Source: Algoriphagus sp. NG3 (GTDB lineage: Bacteria > Bacteroidota > Bacteroidia > Cytophagales > Cyclobacteriaceae). From it: DNA of 64,000 nucleotides. The stretch covers positions 2,542,001 to 2,606,000 of the forward strand of contig NZ_CP139421.1 in NCBI RefSeq assembly GCF_034119865.1, read 5' to 3'. Within the stretch, counting starts at the first letter, position 1, and each line of letters begins with the position of its first letter. The translations under genes and the position numbers were made by a program. The notes below the pieces were generated by a model. The model did no database searches. It had not been told where the DNA came from and was given only the letters and a program-made list of their open reading frames with translations. Shown one piece after another: positions 1 to 8,552 of this stretch.

Positions 1-152
1 TGATTTTCAAATTTAAGGGTAAGAATACTCCGCTCATTGTTCCAGTTACCTGATTCAAATTCATCAAATGGATTGATGGCGCAGGATACCTGCAGTAAAA
101 TCGCAACTAATGGTAAAAGTTTAAGGTTAAATTTTTTCATCGATTTAGACAT
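1..152 (-). CDS. Lipoprotein, N-terminal part (continues past window start)
   Basis: The reading frame starts at 152 (MSKSMKKFNLK) or, more simply, at 140 (MKKFNLK) and runs off the left edge. A short basic N-terminus and a hydrophobic stretch lead to a lipobox-like LLQVSC, so the protein is probably a lipoprotein with Cys24 (long start) as the acylated residue. It begins 12 nt after the SusD stop, in the same direction, so it is the last visible gene of the sigma-FecR-SusC-SusD operon. Genes in this place usually encode surface glycan-binding or SusE-like lipoproteins; only about 50 residues are visible, so no family is assigned. Confidence 0.75.
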   Translation of the reverse strand, partial: MSKSMKKFNLKLLPLVAILLQVSCAINPFDEFESGNWNNERSILTLKFEN

Positions 153-164
153 TTTGGGCTGCTG

Positions 165-1658
165 TTAAAGTGATTGGTTAAGATCAATTTCAATCTGTGG
201 CAAGGGATAAAAAGCCACTTCCTCATCAGTCAAGCCCACAGCTACATCGACCAATTTATTGACTCTGTTAAACCGACGTAAATCATACATGCGGTTTCCT
301 TCAAACATCAACTCCCAGCTCCGCTCATTCCATACCGCCTCTCTGAAATCTTCTTTGGATAAGCCAGGGGCCAGATCTCCGAGACCAGCACGGTTACGGA
401 TATAGTTCACCAGTTCATAAGCCGCGGCATTAGGGCCGGCTGATTCAGCATAGATCAGGGCTACGTCAGAAAACCGAATCAAAAAAGGCTTGGTACTGGT
501 CTTATCCTGTATGTAATGGGGATCCACATACTTTCTGGAAAAACGATAAGGTATAGCTCCGGGAAAAGAAGCGATTTCTTCACCTGAATCATCATACACG
601 GTAGATACCAGCAATTCATTTCTTCTCTTGTCAGCCTCATCAAATGTGTCGTAGAATGACTCTTTAGTCTGGAAAACACTCCATCCGTCATGAGATTCGG
701 TAAAGGTCCCATCTCCATTATCCAAATAGATGGCCGCACCGGCTATGTAGGGTATAAACAATTTTGAAATCTTCGAGTAATCCCCCTCGATGATCCCACT
801 TCTGTCCATTGACATGAGGAATATGTGTTCAGGCCCTGTAGGCTGATCCACATCATAAATATCAAGCAACTTGTCATCAAATCCGTAGATATTCTGTCCG
901 CTTACCACTTCATTTGCATAATAGGCGGCACTGTCATACATGGCATCCACGTTTCTTCTACTGGCAGAATATTGGGGAACATTGTGCTGCATGGAAGAGG
1001 CTATGTGTAAGTACACTTTTGCGGCGAGTGCCTGTGCGGCCGCTTTATCCGCCCTTCCTGTTGCTCTGTTAATTTCCAATAGCTCAATTGCATTTCTGCA
1101 ATCTGCAAGAATAAGGTCAAAAACCTGATCGAGGTCTTCCGCCAGAGGAGCAGAAGTCTGATTTAGCGTACCCACAAAAGAGGTGTGAATAGGTACCCTT
1201 CCAAAATTACGGGCAAGGTTAAAATAACTCCAAGCTCTTAGAAAATGTGCTTCCCCCAAATATTTCCCCTTGGCACTTTCTTCGATTACAGAACCAGGGA
1301 TCACGTCCAGAATTGCATTGGTTCTGTTGATCGCTATATAGGCATATTTAAAGAAATTCACCAAACTGTTGTTGGTTGGGAAGTTGGCAGTCTTCCAATT
1401 GTTCAAATCCTGGGCATCAGGGCCTTCATCAGCTTTTGGGTTACATTCATCAGAGGGCATGTCACCCAGCATGAACACCGTCCTGGAATATTCCAGAAAT
1501 GTCAAGGCATCATAGGCATAACTTATTGCCGCTTCCGCATCTTCCACCGAATTGTAGAAATTGTCTTCCGAATAAAAGCCATAGGGCTCTTCGCTTAGGT
1601 CACAGGAATTGATGGATACTAGTCCAATTGTAAGTAGTATATAATGATATATTTTCAT
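165..1658 (-). CDS. SusD/RagB family nutrient-binding outer-membrane lipoprotein
   Basis: The 497-residue protein has the usual SusD length. It starts with a hydrophobic segment and a lipobox (SINSC, then DLSEEPYGF), so it should be anchored in the outer membrane facing outward. The N-terminal part has the SusD_N pattern (YDALTFLEYSR, FLRAWSYFNLARNFGRVP) with TPR-like helices, and the C-terminus carries the typical FEGNRMYDLRRFN signature. SusD proteins bind the substrate and form the lid over the SusC channel. It lies 13 nt downstream of the SusC gene and is co-transcribed. Substrate cannot be read from the sequence; no glycoside hydrolase or peptidase gene is visible next to it. Confidence 0.95.
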   Translation of the reverse strand: MKIYHYILLTIGLVSINSCDLSEEPYGFYSEDNFYNSVEDAEAAISYAYDALTFLEYSRTVFMLGDMPSDECNPKADEGPDAQDLNNWKTANFPTNNSLVNFFKYAYIAINRTNAILDVIPGSVIEESAKGKYLGEAHFLRAWSYFNLARNFGRVPIHTSFVGTLNQTSAPLAEDLDQVFDLILADCRNAIELLEINRATGRADKAAAQALAAKVYLHIASSMQHNVPQYSASRRNVDAMYDSAAYYANEVVSGQNIYGFDDKLLDIYDVDQPTGPEHIFLMSMDRSGIIEGDYSKISKLFIPYIAGAAIYLDNGDGTFTESHDGWSVFQTKESFYDTFDEADKRRNELLVSTVYDDSGEEIASFPGAIPYRFSRKYVDPHYIQDKTSTKPFLIRFSDVALIYAESAGPNAAAYELVNYIRNRAGLGDLAPGLSKEDFREAVWNERSWELMFEGNRMYDLRRFNRVNKLVDVAVGLTDEEVAFYPLPQIEIDLNQSL

Positions 1659-1671
1659 GGTTGTGTGCTTT

Positions 1672-4600
1672 TTAAAATGTTAAATTCAAACCCGCTGTCC
1701 ACTGTCGTAAACGAGGGTAACCACCCCAATATCTACCGTCTGTGCCCACTTCCGGATCATACCCATTGAATTTGGAAAATGTAAAAACATTTGCTGCATT
1801 CATGGAAAGGCGCAACCGCATGGATTTTGGCAAATCAAAATTATAGCCCATGTTAAGGTTTTGGATTCTGACGAAGGATCCATCCTCAATCCACCAATCA
1901 GAGAACTTGATCTGCCTACCGTCTTTTAAGCTTGGGTAATCATTAGTAGGATTATCGGGCGTCCATCTAAAAGGAGTGATACTAGGCTGATTAAATGCCT
2001 GGGTATTCAGTACATCGATTCCAAAAACCCCATTGACAAAAATGCTGACGTCGAATTTCTTGTAGGTCAGAGCCAGGTTCAAACTTGCCAAAAAGTCTGG
2101 ATTTGGATCACCTATGATTGTTCTGTCCTTTTCATCCACTGTACCATCCCCGTTGATATCCACATATTTAAATTCTCCTGGCTGGGCAAGATCACCTTCC
2201 AGACCAGCTTGCACACCTTCTTCCAGGGTCTGTACTATTCCATCTGTTTTATACCCGTAAAAAACATTTACAGGCTGACCGACAGCAAGTAAATTTGGAA
2301 AGCCCCTAAACTGCTCTATGCTGTTTCCTGAATATTGAAACTGCATCCCATTATTTGGATCAGTCATCAAACCTGATTCCAGCGGATTCCCAAGACTTGT
2401 AACCTCATTCCTATTCTGGAAGTAAATCAGGGTTGCATTTAAACTAAAATCCTCAGTCTGGACCAGATCACTTCCTACTGTAAGTTCTATCCCCCTGTTG
2501 GTAATGGCCCCGTTATTGATCCACATACGGTCATAGCCGGAGGAAAGCGGCAAAATTCTTTCCTGAAGGAGGTCGTTCGTGTTTTTTTGATAATAGTCAA
2601 ACGTCACATTGAGCTTGTTGCCAAAAAGTGAAAAATCCACGCCGGCATCAAATTGCCCTGTAGTCTCCCATTTCAGGTCAGGATTGGGAATACCTCCCCA
2701 AAGCACTTCAATGCCCGACTGCCCTGTTCGGCCTACTTCTATGCCTGGCCCAATGGCTGTAACCCAATTTCCGTTGCTGAAATAATTACTGACTCCGTAC
2801 CGGCTTAACGTCTGATATGGCGAAATCCCCTGATTACCTGATATACCATAACTTACCCTGAATTTAAGCTGGTCAAACAGATTCATCTGCTTGATAAAAC
2901 CTTCCTCATGAGCTTTCCAGCTCAATGCACCAGAAGGGAAAAAAGCCCATTTGTTGTTGTTCCCAAATTTGGAAGAACCATCAGATCGGGAAGTGAAGGT
3001 GATCAAATATTTCTCATCAAAGGTATAATTGAATCTAAAGATCCCGGACACCAATTCAGAAGCCACCAGCCCATTCCCTACCCGATTAAGCTCAAGGTTA
3101 CCGGCACCCAGATTCTCATTGTTCAGAGTCTCATTCACAAAATCAAAAGCGCCTAAGTTACTTGATCTGGATTCATCACTTTGGTAGGAATATCCTAAGG
3201 TGACACCGATATCATGTTTGCCGAAAACTTTGCGGTAGTTTGCGAATGTCTCGCTGACAAGCGTGGTTCCCTGCCAATTATTGATGTATGCAGCGCCGTT
3301 GTTAAATTCCCCTGCTTCAGTGTAGCGTCTAGGCTGATAAACGTCATTGATGCTATTTCCATACTTGAAGTTCAACCGGGAATTGATTGTGAGTGAAGGA
3401 ATGACCTCCCATTCCACATCCAGGAAAGACAAAAGGTCTAGGGTTTTCGATTCGTTTTTTCTGTTATCGCTAATGGCGACCGGGTGTTCAAAGTCAATGT
3501 TGTTCAACAGGTAATAATCACCGGTCTCACTATACACTGGCCAAACTGGGCTCCTCCAATAGGCCAACCCGCCATTGGCGTTTCTGTTGCCCCTAGTCAG
3601 GATATTCGAAAAGGTAATTTTCAGATTGTCCAGGACGCGGTGGCTCACGCTGAAATTTGTGTTGACCTTGGAATAATCATCCTTAACCTGTATGCCTTTA
3701 TCCGTAAAATATGCCGCGCTTATGTTAAAGCTTGTTTTTTCATTGCTGCTGGCTATGGATAGCGTAGTGTTATTTGAGATCGGAGCTTCTCTAAATACTA
3801 TTTCGTCCCATCGGGTATTGTAAGGCCATTCTCCATTGGAAAGTTCTTCCACTGAAGGGTAATATATCCCGGATGGAGATACTTCACCGATAAAAACAGG
3901 CTCAAATCCCCCATTGACGCGGGATTCATTATTCAACTGTGACATTAGCGCAGGCTCACGCCAAAGATTTAGCTTCGATGTAAATTCGGATAATGTCAGT
4001 TGCTGACGGAGACTAAAGGTAGTTTGCCCTTTTTTCGCCTTTTTCGTGGTAATCATAATTACCCCATTAGCCCCTCTGGAACCGTAAATCGCAGAAGCAG
4101 ATGCGTCTTTCAGCACTTCCACCGACTCGATATCAGCGGGATTTATCTGTTTTAATTCTCCTGCATCCCCTAAGGGAAAACCATCCACTACTACCAAAGG
4201 GGAATTGGAACCTCTCAGAGAGCTTCCTCCTCTTATCCGTACTGTAGAGCCTGCTCCTGGATCTTGGGAAGGGTTTATAATCTGTAGCCCAGCCGCACGT
4301 CCTTGTAGCACCCTTTCCACCGAATTGGCAGGAATATCCTCTACCTCTTTCATTTCAACCTGAGCCACTGAGCCGGTAAGGTCTTCTTTTTTCACCACTC
4401 CATATCCGACGACAACCACTTCATCCAGACTCTTTAGATCTTCCTGCATTACGATGGTTAGGGAAGACTGATTCGACACTGGCACCTCTTGGTTGAGGTA
4501 GCCAATAAAGGAAACCACCAAGACTGCTCCATTCTCAGGTACTTCAAGTGAAAATTCTCCGTCCAAGTTTGTCACCGTACCTACCGCAGTCCCTTTCAGG

Positions 4601-5067
4601 ATTACAGTTGCTCCTGGGATCGGAAGACCGTCTGACGCAGAAGTCACTGTGCCGGAAATAGACATTTCCCGGATAGAGACCTCTACTTTGCTCCCTAAAT
4701 CAGATGTGGAACTGACGCTGATATTATTATTGATCTGTTTGAATTTGACTTTATTTTCTTGGGCAATTTTCAGTAGTAGATCTTCTAAGGAAAGTGTCTG
4801 TTTAGTCAATGAAAAACGTTGCTCCAAAAAGCTGTCTTTGTTATCATATACAAAAACGTAAGGAGTCTCTGCTTCGAGTTTGTCAAAAAGCTGTCTGAGC
4901 TTTTCATTGTTAAAGCCTATGCTGATTTTGACGTCCCTTACGCTTTTGATGTTCTGGGCGTTGATATCTGTAGCAGCCAGTACATTAATAAAGAGAATTT
5001 GCATTATCAGCCCACATATTGAGTAGGTCAATCCCATGAGTAGTAGTTTTAGTACTCGTTTTTTCAT
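1672..5067 (-). CDS. SusC/RagA family TonB-dependent receptor with N-terminal STN domain
   Basis: The 1131-residue protein has a signal peptide, then an STN (secretin/TonB N-terminal) domain at about residues 50-115, a carboxypeptidase-regulatory-like domain at about 135-215, the SusC linker (VVVGYGVVKKEDLTGS) leading into the plug at about 215-345, and a long beta-barrel ending in an aromatic residue (NLTF). It imports ligands through the outer membrane with energy from TonB-ExbBD. The STN domain is the part that talks to FecR anti-sigma proteins, and a FecR gene and an ECF sigma gene sit directly upstream, so this is a transducer-type SusC that should induce its own operon when substrate is present. 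SusD follows after 13 nt. Confidence 0.96.
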   Translation of the reverse strand: MKKRVLKLLLMGLTYSICGLIMQILFINVLAATDINAQNIKSVRDVKISIGFNNEKLRQLFDKLEAETPYVFVYDNKDSFLEQRFSLTKQTLSLEDLLLKIAQENKVKFKQINNNISVSSTSDLGSKVEVSIREMSISGTVTSASDGLPIPGATVILKGTAVGTVTNLDGEFSLEVPENGAVLVVSFIGYLNQEVPVSNQSSLTIVMQEDLKSLDEVVVVGYGVVKKEDLTGSVAQVEMKEVEDIPANSVERVLQGRAAGLQIINPSQDPGAGSTVRIRGGSSLRGSNSPLVVVDGFPLGDAGELKQINPADIESVEVLKDASASAIYGSRGANGVIMITTKKAKKGQTTFSLRQQLTLSEFTSKLNLWREPALMSQLNNESRVNGGFEPVFIGEVSPSGIYYPSVEELSNGEWPYNTRWDEIVFREAPISNNTTLSIASSNEKTSFNISAAYFTDKGIQVKDDYSKVNTNFSVSHRVLDNLKITFSNILTRGNRNANGGLAYWRSPVWPVYSETGDYYLLNNIDFEHPVAISDNRKNESKTLDLLSFLDVEWEVIPSLTINSRLNFKYGNSINDVYQPRRYTEAGEFNNGAAYINNWQGTTLVSETFANYRKVFGKHDIGVTLGYSYQSDESRSSNLGAFDFVNETLNNENLGAGNLELNRVGNGLVASELVSGIFRFNYTFDEKYLITFTSRSDGSSKFGNNNKWAFFPSGALSWKAHEEGFIKQMNLFDQLKFRVSYGISGNQGISPYQTLSRYGVSNYFSNGNWVTAIGPGIEVGRTGQSGIEVLWGGIPNPDLKWETTGQFDAGVDFSLFGNKLNVTFDYYQKNTNDLLQERILPLSSGYDRMWINNGAITNRGIELTVGSDLVQTEDFSLNATLIYFQNRNEVTSLGNPLESGLMTDPNNGMQFQYSGNSIEQFRGFPNLLAVGQPVNVFYGYKTDGIVQTLEEGVQAGLEGDLAQPGEFKYVDINGDGTVDEKDRTIIGDPNPDFLASLNLALTYKKFDVSIFVNGVFGIDVLNTQAFNQPSITPFRWTPDNPTNDYPSLKDGRQIKFSDWWIEDGSFVRIQNLNMGYNFDLPKSMRLRLSMNAANVFTFSKFNGYDPEVGTDGRYWGGYPRLRQWTAGLNLTF

Positions 5068-5116
5068 AATTTTGGTAGGTTTATTGTTTATGTATTAGGG
5101 CAATGAATCACGCTTA

Positions 5117-5150
5117 CCGTATTGATTGGCAGATCAATACGGTTTTTTTT
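5117..5150 (+). other. Strong hairpin followed by T-tract in the FecR-SusC gap
   Basis: Inverted repeat CCGTATTGAT / ATCAATACGG with a 6-nt loop, followed on the plus strand by eight T. It has the form of an intrinsic terminator for plus-strand transcription, although the genes on both sides are on the minus strand. On the minus strand it would form a hairpin preceded by an A-tract. It may stop antisense transcription or act as an RNA processing site between FecR and SusC. Confidence 0.55.
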
Positions 5151-5168
5151 ATCATATTTATTTAGGTT

Positions 5169-6200
5169 TTAGTTGAATATTAGTGTCAATTCTTTTCCTT
5201 CTAATTCATAGGTAAAGTCTTTGTTATAGGATATTGCATCCAGGACATTGGTCAGGTATTCATTGTCGAAGGAGCCTACCAGTCGCCAATCATTTCTTGG
5301 TACACCTTCAATACTCACTTTTACTCCATACCATCGGCTTATTTCTGTTACAAAATTGCCAAGGCCCACTCCGTCAAAAATTAGTTTACCATTTTTCCAG
5401 CTCATTGCTTTCTCAAACATTTCGGGATTGCCAGCCTTGGAAAACTCCCTGAAGATCCCAAGCTGATCGGAATAGGAAACCCCGCTCTCGGGAACTATCA
5501 GCAAACCATCCGACTGCCTGTCTGAGGTCACTTTAACAGAGCCCTCCAATAGTGCAATATTTGTTTCCTGGCTTGTGACGAAAGCATCCACATTAAATTT
5601 GGTCCCTAAAACCTGCACCCTTACTTTCTCTGTTACCACAATAAAAGGTCGAACGCTGTCATGAAACACATCAAAAAATGCCTCCCCTTCCAGATACACG
5701 GTTCGGGTGGAATTATCAAAATTCTCGGGGTAGACCAGCTTACTGTCTGCATTCAGCCATACCTTCGATCCATCTGGCAACTGCGTCTGTGACTTTTGTC
5801 CTATGGGATTGTATTTCTCGATTGTTGCCACAGGCATCACCAATTCCTGCGTATCTGACACCAGATCCCTATTCATCAATATAAGAGAAACTGAAATTAA
5901 CAGGAGCAAAGAAGCTGCAATACTCCATCTAAATACCCTTGCTGAAGTTCTTGATTTGGAATTGGTGGATTTAGCTACGGTAGTCATGTACTGGCTCCAT
6001 ATTTTATCTTTTTGGAATTCATGGCTGATAAGCTTTGGGTCAACAGTGCGTTTTTCCCAATACTCCACAAGTTGATCAAAGTGATATTGGTTGTATCGGG
6101 ATTTTTTCACCCACTCCATCACTGCTTTCTTTTCGGTAAGGCTTACTTCACCGTTGAAATACCGGGTAAGTAGTGTATTTATGTCTGGTTCTTCGTCCAT
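5169..6200 (-). CDS. FecR family anti-sigma factor
   Basis: I choose the start at 6200 (MDEEPDINTLL), because the frame upstream of it would give an unlikely hydrophobic N-terminus. The resulting 343-residue protein has the usual order: an N-terminal cytoplasmic anti-sigma part with LLTRYFNGEVSLTEKKAV, one membrane segment near residues 90-110 (SIAASLLLLISVSLIL), the periplasmic FecR domain (LPDGSKVWLNADSKLVYP, GEAFFDV, VLGTKFNVDAF) and a C-terminal DUF4974/STN-like domain (ISRWYGVKVSIEG). It holds back the sigma factor encoded just upstream and passes the signal from the STN domain of the SusC encoded downstream. Confidence 0.95.
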   Translation of the reverse strand: MDEEPDINTLLTRYFNGEVSLTEKKAVMEWVKKSRYNQYHFDQLVEYWEKRTVDPKLISHEFQKDKIWSQYMTTVAKSTNSKSRTSARVFRWSIAASLLLLISVSLILMNRDLVSDTQELVMPVATIEKYNPIGQKSQTQLPDGSKVWLNADSKLVYPENFDNSTRTVYLEGEAFFDVFHDSVRPFIVVTEKVRVQVLGTKFNVDAFVTSQETNIALLEGSVKVTSDRQSDGLLIVPESGVSYSDQLGIFREFSKAGNPEMFEKAMSWKNGKLIFDGVGLGNFVTEISRWYGVKVSIEGVPRNDWRLVGSFDNEYLTNVLDAISYNKDFTYELEGKELTLIFN

Positions 6201-6346
6201 GAAGGAAATAATTCTTGCTTGTAGTAGTAAAGACAGCAGAATCAAAAAAATCCCGTAACGGGATTGCAAAAAAAAACATAAAATTCACCCAGCTACAAAT
6301 TAACTAGCTGTAAAACAGACAAATACAAATTAACTTAACGACATAC

Positions 6347-6958
6347 TTATAAAAATATGGAGAGGAATCTTTGTCGGGAAATTGAAATTACGTCCCTATG
6401 CTCTTCATAATAGACAGTCAAAGCGGCTCTAAGGTCTTTGATCGCCAATTTTAAATGAACCTCTACTGTACGCTCGGATATTTCAAGAATTTCCGCTACT
6501 TCCCTATACGACATATTCTCATCCTTTATCATTTTAAACACAAGTCGTCTTTTAGGTGGCAGTTGATGAATCACCTGATCTAGGAGTTTGCCCAAATCAG
6601 AATTTATCAAATCCTTCTCCGGATCGTTTTCTTCAGGCAAGAGATAATCGTTAATATCATCGATTTGGATATTTGCCAGTTCATCTGAGCTTGACTTTAG
6701 GGCATTTAAGGACTTGTGCTTCACCATCTTAAATAGATAACCTTCAAAATTCCTGATTTCCAGTAAATTTTCTTTCTTATGAAGCAGTTTAAGCAACACT
6801 TCAGAAACCACATCCTCAGCCAGGTCATACCTAGGCAAAAACAATAATGCAAGGTTTATCAACCGTGTATGGTAGTGATCAAAAAACTCGGAAAATGCCT
6901 TTTCATCATTTCGCTCTACTATTCGAGTGAGTAGATGTTTTAACTTAATTGGGTTCAT
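6347..6958 (-). CDS. RNA polymerase ECF-type sigma factor
   Basis: The 203-residue protein has a sigma-70 region 2 (FSEFFDHYHTRLINLALLFL, then DLAEDVVSEVLLKLL) and a region 4 helix-turn-helix (LPPKRRLVFKMIKDENMSY then REVAEILEISERTVEVHL). It has no region 1.1 or 3, which is the ECF layout. FecR follows at 6200 and then SusC/SusD, the standard cell-surface signalling arrangement in Bacteroidota, so its target is most likely the promoter of this same operon. Confidence 0.95.
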   Translation of the reverse strand: MNPIKLKHLLTRIVERNDEKAFSEFFDHYHTRLINLALLFLPRYDLAEDVVSEVLLKLLHKKENLLEIRNFEGYLFKMVKHKSLNALKSSSDELANIQIDDINDYLLPEENDPEKDLINSDLGKLLDQVIHQLPPKRRLVFKMIKDENMSYREVAEILEISERTVEVHLKLAIKDLRAALTVYYEEHRDVISISRQRFLSIFL

Positions 6959-6965
6959 TGTAATC

Positions 6966-6973
6966 CAAATCTA
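6966..6973 (-). promoter_or_regulatory. Possible Bacteroidota -7 box for the sigma gene
   Basis: Read on the minus strand this is TAGATTTG, matching the TAnnTTTG consensus of the primary Bacteroidota sigma factor. It lies only 8 nt before the ATG, so the transcript would be nearly leaderless. No TTG box at the expected -33 spacing was found, so this is tentative. Confidence 0.3.
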
Positions 6974-7700
6974 ATGATTTTATCCATTCCTTATAAATCC
7001 GCAAAATTGAAACAGAATTTTCTTTAAACTTCTTGCAAATCAAAGACAAGGATTTTTCTTATGAAAACACTCTATTAATGAGTTATTTAACATTAACCGA
7101 GAGGCTTGATTACCACTTGATTATTGATGTACAGATCGCACCCATTACATGGAACTAAACGTAGTGGGTAAATCCTTTTTCTGGAGAATACATAATAGGA
7201 GATTGGAGAATTGGGAAATTAGGAGAACCCCGTACTCCCGTCCGAATGGATTGATACGGGCGGAGTTGGCAGATTTAATAACTCGTCCGCCGTGGCGGAG
7301 CACCGGATTTTAACCCGACGTAAAAAAAGACAAAAAGGGCATTTCCCTTCCCGATATCGCTATGCTTCCCGAATCACTTTGTTCCCGAATTGCTCGGCTC
7401 TCTGGTTTGTGAATTGTCGGATTGGAAATCCTACGGTTTGAGACCGGGATTGCAAATCCCGATCAGCACAGTCAACTGTATAGTGGTCTGAGGAGACACA
7501 GACCAAGATTTTAAAGCACCAAGTTTTAATTCGATGTCCCAGCCGTTTTAACAGCTGGAATATTGATGACAATACAATATGGTAAAGTACCATAGGCAGA
7601 CTCAGTAGATGCGAGAAGATATGTCTGTGGTGGATTGTCAACATGGCAAATATTAATTAAGAATAAGAAATACTTCACTTTCCACTAACTTTCAGATCAC
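6974..7700. repeat. Gene-free stretch holding a diverged REP-like hairpin cluster
   Basis: From about 7200 to 7500 this contains diverged copies of modules seen again at 20.3-21.1 and 24.2-24.8 kb: a hairpin resembling caccggnttnaacccg(g), the block ccttcccgatatcgctatgc, and the inverted repeat GGATTGGAAATCC with its flank gaattgtcggattgg. A second short palindrome (gggattgcaaatccc) follows. Reading frames across it are products of the repeats. The part from 6974 to 7200 shows no gene or clear site. Confidence 0.6.
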
Positions 7701-7710
7701 CCCAAAGAGG

Positions 7711-7718
7711 TATTTTTG
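7711..7718 (+). promoter_or_regulatory. Possible -7 box (TATTTTTG) for the Crp/Fnr-like gene
   Basis: TATTTTTG fits the TAnnTTTG consensus and lies 18 nt before the ATG at 7737, which would give a short leader. No clear -33 TTG was found. Confidence 0.35.
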
Positions 7719-7736
7719 AGAAAGATCAGCTAAAAA

Positions 7737-8357
7737 ATGTCCATCCCAGTTCGACCAATCAATGAGTCTTATTTAGACTTTGATTTTTTTCAGTTTATTT
7801 CCACTTCTCAGTCATCAAAGTCATTAGGCATGATGCGGGAAATCACCGTAAAAAAGAATGAGTACCTGTACAACCCCTCAACGGAGCATTTATACATGTA
7901 TGAAATTCTGGAAGGCGCCGTCAAATTGGGAAGTTATACGGAGGATGGGGAAGAATTTACTTTTGATGTGCTCTTTAAAAAAGACTTTTTCGGGGATTTG
8001 AAGTATTTGAACAACCAATTCTTTGAATACTCCAAAGCCCTAATAGACACCAGGGTACGGATTTATAACCGGGATTTTTTCAAGAAAATGGTTGTTCAGA
8101 CACCTGAAGTATCCGAATGGTTTATTTCCTATCTGGTCAAACGCTGGTGTAGCACTGAGAAAAAACTAAAGAAACTCCACGAGAAAAAAGCCCAGGAAAA
8201 GCTCGTCTTTTTGAGCACTTATTTCGATTTGAACGTCAAAGATGCCAATGGCAAATCTTTTAATTTAAATGACTTGTTGACCCAAAAGGATATAGGCGAT
8301 TTAATAGGTGTGACTAGACAGACAGTGGCGAATTCCTCCAAAGTAAAACTTAAGTGA
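7737..8357 (+). CDS. Crp/Fnr family transcriptional regulator, short C-terminus
   Basis: The 206-residue protein has a cyclic-nucleotide-binding-like beta-barrel at about residues 20-125 (EILEGAVKLGSYTEDGEE, FFGDLKYL), a long dimer helix, and a winged helix-turn-helix ending in LLTQKDIGDLIGVTRQTVA. The ligand pocket lacks the RxS arginine/serine motif needed for cAMP, as is common in this phylum. The protein stops about nine residues after the recognition helix, without the usual wing, so it may be slightly truncated by a late frameshift. It is transcribed toward the TonB receptor gene 196 nt downstream and could control it. Confidence 0.85.
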   Translation: MSIPVRPINESYLDFDFFQFISTSQSSKSLGMMREITVKKNEYLYNPSTEHLYMYEILEGAVKLGSYTEDGEEFTFDVLFKKDFFGDLKYLNNQFFEYSKALIDTRVRIYNRDFFKKMVVQTPEVSEWFISYLVKRWCSTEKKLKKLHEKKAQEKLVFLSTYFDLNVKDANGKSFNLNDLLTQKDIGDLIGVTRQTVANSSKVKLK

Positions 8358-8516
8358 CACTGTCCGATGATAACTGAGTGAATTACCAGCATACGTATAA
8401 TACGCAACCTCATCAAGAAAATGAAGTTATTATTAGAATTCACTCCCCATCTGTTAACATTCTGTTACCTCTATATCGCATGTTAATTTTTAACATTTAA
8501 GCATGATGCTGAAATC

Positions 8517-8524
8517 TAGTTTTG
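8517..8524 (+). promoter_or_regulatory. Possible -7 box (TAGTTTTG) for the Oar-like receptor
   Basis: TAGTTTTG matches TAnnTTTG and lies 28 nt before the ATG at 8553. The region before it is AT-rich with a short inverted repeat (gttaatttttaac). No convincing -33 element was found. Confidence 0.4.
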
Positions 8525-8552
8525 GATAAAATTAAACCATTATCCATTGACT

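Noticed and set aside
7360..7644. 94-codon minus-strand frame
   Set aside because: It lies in the diverged REP-like cluster; similar frames appear in every copy of the repeat and have no protein features.
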